From NCBI GenBank assembly GCA_009780755.1, contig WQZL01000086.1:1-10125 (forward strand): 10,125 bases of DNA, given 5' to 3'. Position numbers and translations under genes: made by a program. Under the pieces are notes generated by a model. The model did no database searches. It had not been told where the DNA came from and worked only from the letters and a program-made list of their open reading frames with translations. Numbering within the stretch: the first letter of the stretch is position 1; every line of letters begins with the position of its first letter. Shown here piece after piece: positions 1 through 7,421 of the stretch. Origin of the DNA: Promicromonosporaceae bacterium (lineage in GTDB: Bacteria > Actinomycetota > Actinomycetes > Actinomycetales > Cellulomonadaceae).

Positions 1-108
1 ATCCGCGGATGAGCGCGTTTTCGCTGGGCCGAGGGGCGCGACGTACTACGCTTGGCGCCTGGCTTCCCGCGCGCGGGTTGCCCTGACTACGTACCAGAAG
101 GCATCACC

Positions 109-1182
109 TTGGCCAAGGCTTCCCAAATCTCCGATCTGCGCGTTCGTATGCTCGAACCGCTGCCCGCGCCCCGTGACGTACGTCGCGATCAGCCGCTCGG
201 GCCTGGGCGTTCTGCCCTAGTTAGGGCATCTCGTCGCGAAACCGCCGACATCCTGCGGGGCGATGATGATCGCCTGCTTCTCATCGTTGGCCCCTGCTCC
301 GTGCACGATCCAGCCGCCGCCCTCGACTATGCCCGCCGTCTAGCCGCCGTTGCCGCCGAGCTGCGCGATGACCTTCTCGTTGTTATGCGCGTCTACTTCG
401 AGAAGCCTCGCACTACCGTCGGGTGGAAGGGTTTAATCAACGACCCCGATCTTGACGGCTCCCACGACGTGATCCGTGGCCTGCGCATCGCCCGTGATGT
501 GCTGCTCTCTGTACTTGACGTCGGTCTGCCCATCGCCACCGAGTTTTTGGAACCAACCAGCCCGCAATATACCGCCGACGCTGTCACCTGGGGGGCCATC
601 GGCGCGCGCAATGTCGAAAGCCAGGTACACCGCCAGTTGGCGTCCGGCCTGTCCATGCCCGTGGGTCTGAAGAACTCCACCGATGGCGATGTGCAAATCG
701 CCATCGATGCCGCCGTCACCGCAGCGAATGAACACACCTTCTTCGGTGTCGATTCGGAAGGACGCGCCGCTGCCGTCGAAACCACCGGAAACCCCGACTG
801 CCACATCATTCTGCGCGGCTCTGTCGCCGGACCTAACTACTACGCTGCCGATGTCGCTAAGGCACTCGAAGCCGCCGCTCGTTCCGGCCTGACCGGCGCC
901 CTCGCCCACGGCCTGATCGTTGACGCCTCCCACGGAAATTCCGGCAAGGATCATTTGCGCCAGGCCGAGGTAGTACGGGAGATTGCGCAACGCCTCGCCG
1001 CCGGGGAACGGGGCATCACTGGGCTGATGATGGAGAGCTTCCTGGAGGCTGGCGCCCAAGAACCTGGCCCCCTGCCGACGCTCACCTACGGTCAGTCCGT
1101 TACCGACAAATGCCTTAGCTGGCCCACCACCGCCGATTTGCTGCGCGAACTTGCCGCCGCCATCCGCGCCCGCCGCGCCTAG
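109..1182 (+). CDS. aroG: 3-deoxy-7-phosphoheptulonate (DAHP) synthase, class I, AroF/G/H type
   Basis: Catalyses condensation of phosphoenolpyruvate with erythrose 4-phosphate to DAHP, the first step of the shikimate pathway, in the cytoplasm. From the TTG at 109 the protein is 357 aa, close to the about 350 aa of E. coli AroF/AroG, and it aligns along its whole length. Visible signatures are GPCSVHDP (metal-ligand Cys63), MRVYFEKPRTT near residue 93, GAIGAR and ESQVHR, DASHGNS (His275), MMESFLEAG (Glu309) and SVTDKCLSW (Asp333); Cys, His, Glu and Asp are the four known metal ligands. The frame is open back to TTG 52, but TTG 109 has AGAAGG seven bases upstream and gives the family length. 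ATG 148 is also possible but has no clear ribosome binding site. Actinomycetes often use the unrelated class II enzyme, so this is the AroFGH alternative. Whether it is the Phe-, Tyr- or Trp-sensitive type cannot be read with confidence. Confidence 0.95.
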   Translation: MAKASQISDLRVRMLEPLPAPRDVRRDQPLGPGRSALVRASRRETADILRGDDDRLLLIVGPCSVHDPAAALDYARRLAAVAAELRDDLLVVMRVYFEKPRTTVGWKGLINDPDLDGSHDVIRGLRIARDVLLSVLDVGLPIATEFLEPTSPQYTADAVTWGAIGARNVESQVHRQLASGLSMPVGLKNSTDGDVQIAIDAAVTAANEHTFFGVDSEGRAAAVETTGNPDCHIILRGSVAGPNYYAADVAKALEAAARSGLTGALAHGLIVDASHGNSGKDHLRQAEVVREIAQRLAAGERGITGLMMESFLEAGAQEPGPLPTLTYGQSVTDKCLSWPTTADLLRELAAAIRARRA

Positions 1183-1201
1183 CCGAGATCGCCGAGGCGG
1201 C

Positions 1202-1260
1202 ACTCGCCAGGCGAGTTGATGGCGCGATGATATCTCTGGCGTGTCGTCATCTGTCGCGCC
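1202..1260 (+). terminator. Two hairpins after the DAHP synthase, possible terminator
   Basis: Twenty bases after the stop is a short hairpin, ACTCGC/GCGAGT (1202-1216, three-base loop). It is followed by a longer one with arms GGCGCGA (1221-1227) and TCGCGCC (1254-1260). Neither is followed by a T run, so intrinsic termination is only plausible. They lie between the gene end and the riboswitch promoter candidate. Confidence 0.35.
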
Positions 1261-1328
1261 GGGAGGCCCATCATTCCGCGGCAAACCGATGTTCGCCATC
1301 ATGGAAGCGCTTTCGCCGTTACGCAGAC

Positions 1329-1358
1329 GTGACATTCACGTAGCCGTTCGGGTAACGT
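1329..1358 (+). promoter_or_regulatory. Candidate promoter of the riboswitch-NlpC transcript, with a dyad over the -35
   Basis: GTGACA (1329-1334, five of six bases of the -35 consensus) is followed after 18 bases by TAACGT (1353-1358, fitting the loose TAnnnT -10). Transcription would start near 1365, about 35 bases before riboswitch stem P1. The -35 sits inside a perfect dyad, ACGTGA-CAT-TCACGT (1327-1341), which could be an operator. This is inferred from position and motif only. Confidence 0.4.
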
Positions 1359-1399
1359 ACTGACCGCGTGTAGGGCCACCGTCCTATGCGTGACCGGAC

Positions 1400-1625
1400 G
1401 GACGCCGAACCCTGTCACCGACCGGCCAGCAGTATCAAACCCGATGACAGGGACGGGGGAACCACTCCCGGATGCAGCAGCACCAGCGTCCGGGGAGCTT
1501 GGGGAGCAGGCCGCAAGGACGGCCAGGCGAACCGCGCTCTTGGGGTTAAGTTGGGCGACGCTCATAGAGCAGAACCCGACCGGGCATCTCCAGCCCGCAC
1601 CCGACAGCTAACCTCGCAGGCGTCT
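1400..1625 (+). ncRNA. ydaO-yuaA family c-di-AMP riboswitch
   Basis: The leader of the NlpC/P60 gene has the conserved blocks of the ydaO-yuaA aptamer in order: CGCCGAACCCTG near 1403, ACGGGGGAACC near 1453, CTTGGGGTTAAG near 1539 followed by TTGGGCGACG, AGAACCCGACCGGGC near 1571, and CCCGACAGCTAACC near 1600. The outer stem P1 pairs GACGCC (1401-1406) with GGCGTC (1619-1624) without mismatch, and the variable hairpin GGCCG/CGGCC lies at 1509-1524. The class senses cyclic di-AMP and usually turns expression off. In actinomycetes it commonly precedes wall hydrolase and Rpf genes, as here. P1 ends one base before AGGAGAGG (1626-1633), the ribosome binding site of the gene, so ligand-dependent folding could affect translation as well as read-through; that mechanism is inference. 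Confidence 0.9.
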
Positions 1626-1640
1626 AGGAGAGGTTTTCAC

Positions 1641-2594
1641 TTGAATTCTGTGACCGCAGCGCGGCATCGTGCCGCCCGCCGTCCTTTGACCCCGATCACC
1701 GGCATCACCCAGATGGTCGGCGCTGGCACCTCTAGGCGTGCCGCCGTCGTCGCCACCGCTAGTGGCCTGCTGATGTCATCCTTCGCCACCGGCGCTGCCC
1801 AGACGGAGCATCTGCCCTCTGACGCCGGGACGATGCTGAACACGGTCAACCTGGACGCGATCTCCGCCAGCGCCCTTGCCGCGCTTGAGATCGCCCCGAC
1901 CGTTACCATCCCGGCCGACACACAGATCGTCGTCGAGTCCGTGGCCATTGATGCCAAAATCTCGGTTGAGGTAACCCCGGCGCCCGCGCCGGAACCCGTG
2001 ACTGTCGTCATCACCCCGGTTCGTCAGGAAGCTCCCGCCGCGCGTTCCAACAACGACCGCCCGGCGGCAGCAGCACCCGCTGCTCCGGCATTCGCCGCGC
2101 CTCCGGCCTCCGTGTCCGGTGTTGCGGTGTTGGAAATCGCCGCCCGCTACGTAGGCGTTCCCTACGTCTTCGGCGGTTCCACCCCGGCTGGCTTTGACTG
2201 CTCCGGCTTCACCCGGCACGTCTTTGCGCAGGTTGGCATCAACCTGCCGCGCACCTCGCGCGCCCAGCGGAACGCTGGCACCGTGGTCTCTGCCGCCGAC
2301 GCTCGGCCCGGCGACCTAATCTGGTGGCCCGGTCACGTGGCGATCTACGCTGGCAACGGCCAGATGATCGACTCGCCGCGCCCCGGCGACCACGTACGCT
2401 TCCGGGCAATCAGCCGGGCGAACGTGACGTTCATTCGTCTCACTGGTCCGGCGCCAGCGCCAGAGGCACCGCCGGCTTACGAGCCTGCACCTGAGGCTTA
2501 TGAGCCTACGCCCGAGGTGTACGAGTCTGCACCCGAGTACGTGGAGTCTCCCCCCGAATACGCCTACGAGCCGACAGCGCCCGAGGCCGACTAA
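1641..2594 (+). CDS. Secreted NlpC/P60 family peptidoglycan hydrolase with acidic repeat tail
   Basis: Probably a cell-wall endopeptidase cutting peptide stems of peptidoglycan outside the membrane. I chose TTG 1641 because AGGAGAGG lies seven bases upstream. The in-frame ATG at 1386 would translate through the riboswitch and can be dismissed. The 317-aa product has a basic N-terminus and a hydrophobic stretch at about 34-53 (signal peptide, likely cleavage near GAAQ), an Ala/Pro-rich linker (about 112-158), and an NlpC/P60 domain at about 160-268. The domain has catalytic Cys187 (FDCSGF), His232 (GHVAIYAG) and a polar third residue, probably Asp244 in MIDSP. The last 45 residues are YEPxPE-like repeats. 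It should be controlled by the c-di-AMP riboswitch in its leader. No SH3, LysM or other wall-binding domain is visible. Confidence 0.93.
   Translation: MNSVTAARHRAARRPLTPITGITQMVGAGTSRRAAVVATASGLLMSSFATGAAQTEHLPSDAGTMLNTVNLDAISASALAALEIAPTVTIPADTQIVVESVAIDAKISVEVTPAPAPEPVTVVITPVRQEAPAARSNNDRPAAAAPAAPAFAAPPASVSGVAVLEIAARYVGVPYVFGGSTPAGFDCSGFTRHVFAQVGINLPRTSRAQRNAGTVVSAADARPGDLIWWPGHVAIYAGNGQMIDSPRPGDHVRFRAISRANVTFIRLTGPAPAPEAPPAYEPAPEAYEPTPEVYESAPEYVESPPEYAYEPTAPEAD
2478..2591 (+). repeat. Degenerate about 21-base coding repeats (YEPxPE tail)
   Basis: Near-periodic codons encode YEPAPEA, YEPTPEV, YESAPE, YVESPPE and YAYEPTAPEA. Most units are six or seven codons and start with a Tyr codon. 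The tail is acidic, rich in Pro and Tyr, and expected to be disordered. Confidence 0.75.
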
Positions 2595-2604
2595 ATCAAC
2601 AACC

Positions 2605-2652
2605 GACTGCCGCCCCGTGACGCCCACGCATCGCGGGGCGGCAGTCATTTTC
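2605..2652 (+). terminator. Strong intrinsic terminator after the NlpC/P60 gene
   Basis: A perfect 13-bp GC-rich stem (GACTGCCGCCCCG at 2605-2617 with CGGGGCGGCAGTC at 2634-2646) and a 16-base loop are followed by ATTTTCT. It begins 11 bases after the stop codon and separates the hydrolase gene from the stress-protein gene. Confidence 0.9.
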
Positions 2653-2753
2653 TGTCATGGGGTAATGCTGTGGCCGGGTAACTGGCTAGACTGATGCCGA
2701 GCGAATGGCTCCTTAGTCCATCGTGACTTGCCAAGACTGAACGGAGGCCAGAG

Positions 2754-3668
2754 ATGACCCGCCCGGAGATCGTTCTTGTTGGAGTAGATGGCTCTGCCAC
2801 GAGCCTGCACGCCCTCGACTGGGCTGCCGCCTATGCCAAACGCGTGGGCTGGGCGCTACACATGGTTTGCAGCTACTCCCTGCCCTCATTCACCGCGACA
2901 TCGCTTGACGGTGGCTACGCGGCCCTGGATGACTCGACTATTCAGCAGGGGGCCAAGTCTGTGCTGATCGAGGCCCAGCAGCGGGTGGCCAGCTTCGACA
3001 TTCCGGTAACCGCCGCGGTTGCTACCGGTGACGCCGCCGGGGTACTCGTGGAACTCTCGAAGGATTACGGCCTCGCCGTGGTCGGCACCCGAGGCCGGGG
3101 TGGTTTCACCGAACGCCTGCTCGGAACCGTCTCGTCGGCCCTACCCGCCCACGCCTCATGTCCGGTGGTGGTAGTGCCGCATCGGCAAATCGACCGCAGC
3201 GCCGATGGCTCTGCCCCGCGTTTGGCGACCGGACTGCGCCGCATCATCGTCGGCGTTGACGGCTCACCAACGGCCGAGGCTGCGCTGACCCTCGCCATTC
3301 AGCAGGCGAAGGCGTGGGATGCCGAACTTGTCGCGGTTTCCGGCGTGCCGATGGCCACCGGCGCCGGAGTGCTGGCCTGGCTGCCCGCGCAGGTGGATCA
3401 CGAGCAGGTGCTAGCCGACGTTAAGGCCGGACTGGACAACATCGTGGATCGCTTTGAGGCGCAGGCCGATGGCCTAAAGATCAAACGCATCGTGTTGGAC
3501 GGCACCGGCGCCGAGTTGCTCACCGAGTTCTCCACCGCTGCCGACCTACTAGTGGTCGGCTCACGTGGACGCGGCGGCTTCCGTGGTCTGCTGATGGGGT
3601 CCACATCGCAGGCCGTTCTCCACCACTCCGCCTGCCCCGTCCTGGTGGTCAACCGCAAGAGCTGGTAA
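2754..3668 (+). CDS. Tandem-domain universal stress protein (UspA family)
   Basis: A cytoplasmic nucleotide-binding protein of 304 aa made of two UspA domains (about 4-142 and 162-301). Each has the N-terminal strand motif (IVLVGVDGS, IIVGVDGS) and the C-terminal ATP-binding signature GxRGRGGF...G(S/T): residues 111-125 (GTRGRGGF, then LLGT) and 269-283 (GSRGRGGF, then LMGS). Both therefore look like the ATP-binding type. The ATG has GGAGG (2743-2747) six bases upstream. Two-domain USPs are typical of actinomycetes, where many respond to hypoxia or stationary phase; the specific role here is unknown. It is a single-gene unit between the terminator at 2605-2652 and the composite palindrome at 3701-3797. 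A possible -10 (TAGACT, 2687-2692) has no convincing -35. Confidence 0.93.
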   Translation: MTRPEIVLVGVDGSATSLHALDWAAAYAKRVGWALHMVCSYSLPSFTATSLDGGYAALDDSTIQQGAKSVLIEAQQRVASFDIPVTAAVATGDAAGVLVELSKDYGLAVVGTRGRGGFTERLLGTVSSALPAHASCPVVVVPHRQIDRSADGSAPRLATGLRRIIVGVDGSPTAEAALTLAIQQAKAWDAELVAVSGVPMATGAGVLAWLPAQVDHEQVLADVKAGLDNIVDRFEAQADGLKIKRIVLDGTGAELLTEFSTAADLLVVGSRGRGGFRGLLMGSTSQAVLHHSACPVLVVNRKSW

Positions 3669-3700
3669 CCACTCTCCTGCCGCCCGGCGATTGAGCTTGT

Positions 3701-3797
3701 CGCCGTCATTCTGCGACTCGCTGGCTTCACCCCGCAAGTCTCCTCGCTGCGCTGCGGGAACTTGTGGGGACCCCGAAACCACTCCCGCAGAATGGCG
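3701..3797. repeat. Composite palindromic repeat in the USP/aminotransferase convergent gap
   Basis: The outer arms are CGTCATTCTGCG (3704-3715) and CGCAGAATGGCG (3786-3797). The inner arms are CCCCGCAAGT (3730-3739) and ACTTGTGGGG (3760-3769), ten pairs with one G-U. The right arm ends at the base next to the aminotransferase stop codon. Flanking pieces TTGAGCTTGTCG (about 3691-3702) and CGAAACCAC (3774-3782) resemble the ends of the other repeat family near 8012-8224. It probably acts as a two-way transcript end for the convergent genes. CGTCATTCTGCG recurs exactly at 7439-7450. Confidence 0.75.
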
Positions 3798-5042
3798 TTA
3801 GTTAGCCTCGGCGGCGGCTAGGGCCACGCAGAGGGCGACTACCTTCATGGCTTGTTCGACCTCGGGAAGCGGGGGCATCGAGGGAGCTAGCCGGATGTTG
3901 CTGTCTAGCGGGTCGCGGCCGTAGGGGTGCGTTGACCCGGCGGGGGTGAGGGCCACCCCGGCGTTCGCCGCCAGCTCCACCACGCGTCCGGCCGTGCCTG
4001 GCAGCACATCAAGGGAGACGAAGTAGCCGCCCCTTGGCCGTGTCCAGGTCGCCCCGGAGCTGCCCGGCGCACCCAGGCGTTCGGTCAGAGCGCGATCAAC
4101 GGCGGCGAACTTCGGCGCCAGAATCTCTCGATGCCGACGCATGTGCGCCCGCACACCATTAGCGTCGCGCAGGAACATGACGTGTCGTAGCTGATTGACC
4201 TTGTCCGGGCCGATGGCCTGCTTGCTCAGATGTTGCCGGTACCAGGTGGCATTTGCGGGGGAACCGGCGAAGAAGGCCACGCCCGCTCCGGGGAACGTCA
4301 TCTTCGAGGTGGAGGCGAACAGCAGGGGCCGATCCGGGTTTCCGGCCGCAGCAGCCAGCGCCAGGATGTTCACCGTGGGTGTCTCAACAGCGGTGAGATG
4401 ATGCGCGAAGTAGGCGTTGTCCCAGAAGATGCGGAAGTCGGGTGCGGCCGTTGGCATCGCCGCCAGGCGTCGGGCCGCATCCTCGCTAATCGTCGAGCCG
4501 TCCGGGTTCGCGTAGGTGGGCACCACCCACAGACCCTTAATGTCCGGGTCGGCGACGGCCAGCGCGGCGACGGCCTCGACATCTGGGCCATCGGGCAGAT
4601 TCGGCACGGCGATCATCTCGATACCGAACGCCTCACACAACGCAAAATGCCGGTCGTAGCCGGGGGTAGGGCAGAGGAACTTAATCGGCTCACGGCCCCA
4701 CGGCCGGGGCGATCCTGGCACCCCCCACAGGCAGGCGTACGCTAGCGCGTCATGCATCAGCGTCAGCGATGCGTTGCCAAGGGCAAGCAGCTGCTCGACC
4801 GGGACGCCCAACAGTTCGGCGAAGATGGCTCGCAGCTCGGGCAGCCCATCCAGGCCCCCGTAGTTGCGGATATCGGTGCCGCATCCATCGTGATGAATGC
4901 CCGGCCCAGGTAGGGAAAGCAGCGCCTCGCTCAAGTCCAGTTGCTCTGCGGACGGCTTCCCCCGCGTCAGATCAAGGTCAAGCCCGAGCGCACAAAACGA
5001 GTCATACCCGGCCCACAATCCGTCCACCAGCGATGCATCCAC
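3798..5042 (-). CDS. PLP-dependent aminotransferase, class I/II fold (probable aspartate aminotransferase)
   Basis: A cytoplasmic fold-type I transaminase of 414 aa. The N-terminus LDLTRGKPSAEQLDLSEALL is characteristic of the actinobacterial aspartate aminotransferase group that differs from classical AspC, so L-aspartate/2-oxoglutarate transamination is the best guess. Visible active-site residues are YANP (Asn179), FWDNAYFAHH (Asp208 and Tyr211, contacting the PLP ring), STSK (Lys247, Schiff base) and NIRLAP (Arg384, carboxylate binding). The start is GTG 5042, with GGTGGGTAGG upstream. The stop codon abuts the palindrome at 3701-3797, and upstream lies a nested repeat array (5087-5233). 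Substrate is inferred from family only; annotations in such genomes also use alanine aminotransferase or MocR-like regulator, but no HTH domain is present. Confidence 0.88.
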   Translation of the reverse strand: MDASLVDGLWAGYDSFCALGLDLDLTRGKPSAEQLDLSEALLSLPGPGIHHDGCGTDIRNYGGLDGLPELRAIFAELLGVPVEQLLALGNASLTLMHDALAYACLWGVPGSPRPWGREPIKFLCPTPGYDRHFALCEAFGIEMIAVPNLPDGPDVEAVAALAVADPDIKGLWVVPTYANPDGSTISEDAARRLAAMPTAAPDFRIFWDNAYFAHHLTAVETPTVNILALAAAAGNPDRPLLFASTSKMTFPGAGVAFFAGSPANATWYRQHLSKQAIGPDKVNQLRHVMFLRDANGVRAHMRRHREILAPKFAAVDRALTERLGAPGSSGATWTRPRGGYFVSLDVLPGTAGRVVELAANAGVALTPAGSTHPYGRDPLDSNIRLAPSMPPLPEVEQAMKVVALCVALAAAEAN

Positions 5043-5086
5043 CCGTTAAGCCTACCCACCCCCAACCCAAGCTCTCCTTTAACGCC

Positions 5087-5233
5087 GAACCGGATGTTTG
5101 TCGACTTTTCTCACCTCGAACCGGATCTCTGTCGCGGAAAACTGCCCAAAACCGCGACAAAAGTCCGGCTCAGCAACTGAAAAGTCGACGGAAGTCCGGT
5201 TCGCGAGCCAGATGTGTTTGAGATGTCCGGTTC
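5087..5233. repeat. Nested palindrome with six copies of a GAACCGGA unit
   Basis: Unit 1 (5087-5110) and unit 2 (5118-5141) read forward and start GAACCGGA. Unit 3 (5171-5152) and unit 4 (5202-5179) read in reverse and start GAGCCGGA and GAACCGGA. After a five-base variable stretch each has GTCGAC or GTCGCGG. The outer pair (1/4) and inner pair (2/3) share one centre at 5144.5, so this is a single 116-bp imperfect palindrome whose inner stem includes TGTCGCGG/CCGCGACA. A weaker forward copy (GAGCCAGATGTG, from 5205) and a reverse half copy (GATGTCCGGTTC, 5222-5233) follow. It lies downstream of the OsmC gene and upstream of the aminotransferase. No open frame is credible here. Function is unknown. 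Confidence 0.8.
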
Positions 5234-5255
5234 GGCGCGGACAAGCGTGGAGGGG

Positions 5256-5678
5256 CTAGAGGTATTCAGCCGGGGAGATGGGGGCGCTGGCCTTGATGGT
5301 GTTGCCCACCGTGCATAGGCGGTCGATGGCGGCCTGTGCGGACGCTATCGTCTTGGCGCGGGTTTCTTCATCGAGGCTGGAAAGATCGATCTCGAAGGTC
5401 TCGCGGAAGGCGTCGTAGCGGTCGTCTTCGGCGTGCTTGGTGGCCTCCACCCGAATGGTCACCTGGTAGTCGTCGCCCAGTACGCGGCGGAAGCGGAAGT
5501 CGCTGCTCATACCGGCGCAACCGGCCAACGCCAGCTTCATCAGCTCGCCGGGCGTGAACGCGCCCTCCTGTTCAACCGGTCCCATCTCGACGCGGCCACC
5601 TCGGCCGTTGTGGCCGGTGTATCGCCGCTCGCCGTTGCGGGTGGTCCAGAGTTCCTCGGGGTGCATCTGTTCGCTCAT
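5256..5678 (-). CDS. OsmC/Ohr family protein
   Basis: A 140-aa cytoplasmic protein of the OsmC/Ohr superfamily, thiol-dependent peroxidases acting on organic hydroperoxides. The family signature is clear: GAFTPGELMKLALAGCAGM places the first redox cysteine at Cys54, and DRLCTVGNTI places the second at Cys122. Length matches the family. It begins GERRYTGHNGRGG, the usual first-strand region. ATG 5678 is the start, but its ribosome binding site is weak. The membrane-protein gene diverges 148 bp away. Many OsmC-family members of this short type are uncharacterised, so peroxidase activity is inferred from the cysteines. It could not be assigned to Ohr or OsmC proper by eye. No OhrR-type regulator gene is adjacent. 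Confidence 0.88.
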   Translation of the reverse strand: MSEQMHPEELWTTRNGERRYTGHNGRGGRVEMGPVEQEGAFTPGELMKLALAGCAGMSSDFRFRRVLGDDYQVTIRVEATKHAEDDRYDAFRETFEIDLSSLDEETRAKTIASAQAAIDRLCTVGNTIKASAPISPAEYL

Positions 5679-5764
5679 GGCTACATCATCCCATTACGTG
5701 TCAACGCCCAGAATGCCTCACGACGCTCGGTGACTGTGGGTCCGTTAGGCGGCGCGCGCCGCAA

Positions 5765-5790
5765 GGTGACGTTTCATAGAGCGTCACACC
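5765..5790. promoter_or_regulatory. Hairpin or dyad in the OsmC/membrane-protein divergent region
   Basis: GGTGACG (5765-5771) faces CGTCACACC (5782-5790), giving six continuous pairs (GTGACG/CGTCAC) plus two more after a bulged A, around a ten-base centre. In a 148-bp divergent intergenic region this may be an operator or a leader hairpin. No matching promoter boxes are convincing. Confidence 0.3.
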
Positions 5791-5826
5791 CAGGCGGGAC
5801 TCAGGGAGAGCTGCGAAGATAGGCCC

Positions 5827-6543
5827 ATGAGTGAGGAATTGGGTAACCCAGCAGAACTCCCCATCGAAGATGATCTAGCCGGCACGCTTGGTGATGGTGA
5901 TGCCGTCGCACTCCCGGATGTGCCCCTGGCCGATGACCCGTCGGCCCTAATCACACCCGCAGTCCCGGCCTCTGCCATGCCTGCGCCGCTAGCCGAGTCG
6001 GCTAAAACGGCCAATATGCCACAGGCCGACCCTGCTCGCCCCACCAGTCAGACGATTCAGTGGGCCGTGGTGGGGGTGGTTTTAGGCGCAACCCTGGTGG
6101 TGGGTGCGGCGTTGGCGGCAATGTTGGTACCTCGCTGGTGGGCGTCGGTAATCGCGGCCATCACCGGCGGTGATGTCTTCGCTAGCGGGTTTTGGGGTGT
6201 CACTTTTGGGCTGGTGCTAACGGTGGCGTCGCTTTGGCTGATGATCCGCACAATCCGCAGAAGATGGCAGAGTTGGCAGGCTCCGCTGGTGGTATGGATC
6301 TGCGCAGCCCTGCTCGCCGCTCCCAACGTGTTCGTGGTGTGGATCGTCTGGGGCAACACGGCCGGTGCCAGAGATGGGCGCGCCACGTTGGCGGCGAGCG
6401 CGCCTCACTTCGCCTGGGGCACTGCATGGGGTGTGCTTTCCGCCCTGGTGTTGGTGATCGTGGCCGATGTGATGTTGCGGCGGATGCGCCGACACCGCCG
6501 CGAATTGAAGGAGTTTAAGCGCCAGGTGAAGGAACGCGGGTAG
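5827..6543 (+). CDS. Four-helix membrane protein of unknown function
   Basis: I do not recognise the family. The 238-aa product has a 75-residue N-terminal part rich in Pro, Ala and acidic residues, without a signal peptide and likely disordered and cytoplasmic. Four hydrophobic segments follow at about 77-101, 117-140, 152-175 and 195-216. The C-terminus is strongly basic (RRMRRHRRELKEFKRQVKERG in two parts) and may be helical at the inner membrane face. Even helix number puts both ends on the same side; the Arg clusters after helix 2 (RTIRRRW) and helix 4 favour the inside. No catalytic motif is visible. ATG 5827 is the first start and has only a weak AGATAGG upstream. It is read in the same direction as thyA, 74 bases ahead, but a functional link is not evident. 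Confidence 0.8.
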   Translation: MSEELGNPAELPIEDDLAGTLGDGDAVALPDVPLADDPSALITPAVPASAMPAPLAESAKTANMPQADPARPTSQTIQWAVVGVVLGATLVVGAALAAMLVPRWWASVIAAITGGDVFASGFWGVTFGLVLTVASLWLMIRTIRRRWQSWQAPLVVWICAALLAAPNVFVVWIVWGNTAGARDGRATLAASAPHFAWGTAWGVLSALVLVIVADVMLRRMRRHRRELKEFKRQVKERG

Positions 6544-6617
6544 CGCCGGTTGAGAAGGCTACGTTCATTTGCTAGCGCCTAGACCGGTGAGATGGTTTCT
6601 TGCGTAGGCTGCTCTCT

Positions 6618-7417
<800 letters not shown>

Positions 7418-7421
<4 letters not shown>

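Noticed and set aside
1..12. End of an upstream gene (frame ending TGA at 10-12)
   Set aside because: Three codons are too few to support a gene.
433..1335. 300-aa open frame on - across the DAHP synthase gene
   Set aside because: It is antisense to a clearly conserved gene, Gly-rich and without family features; long antisense frames are expected at this GC content.
1386..1640. N-terminal extension of the NlpC/P60 frame from ATG 1386
   Set aside because: The stretch is the c-di-AMP riboswitch. TTG 1641 has a strong ribosome binding site and is followed by a signal peptide.
2709..2721. DosR-like box (GGCTCCTTAGTCC) upstream of the stress-protein gene
   Set aside because: Only one half resembles the DosR consensus; the other half does not match, so hypoxic control cannot be claimed.
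4230..4745. 171-aa open frame on + opposite the aminotransferase
   Set aside because: It is a shadow frame over conserved active-site regions, with no start signal and no recognisable motifs.
4769..5221. 150-aa open frame on + running into the nested palindrome
   Set aside because: It mixes antisense of the aminotransferase with repeat sequence, and its composition is not protein-like.
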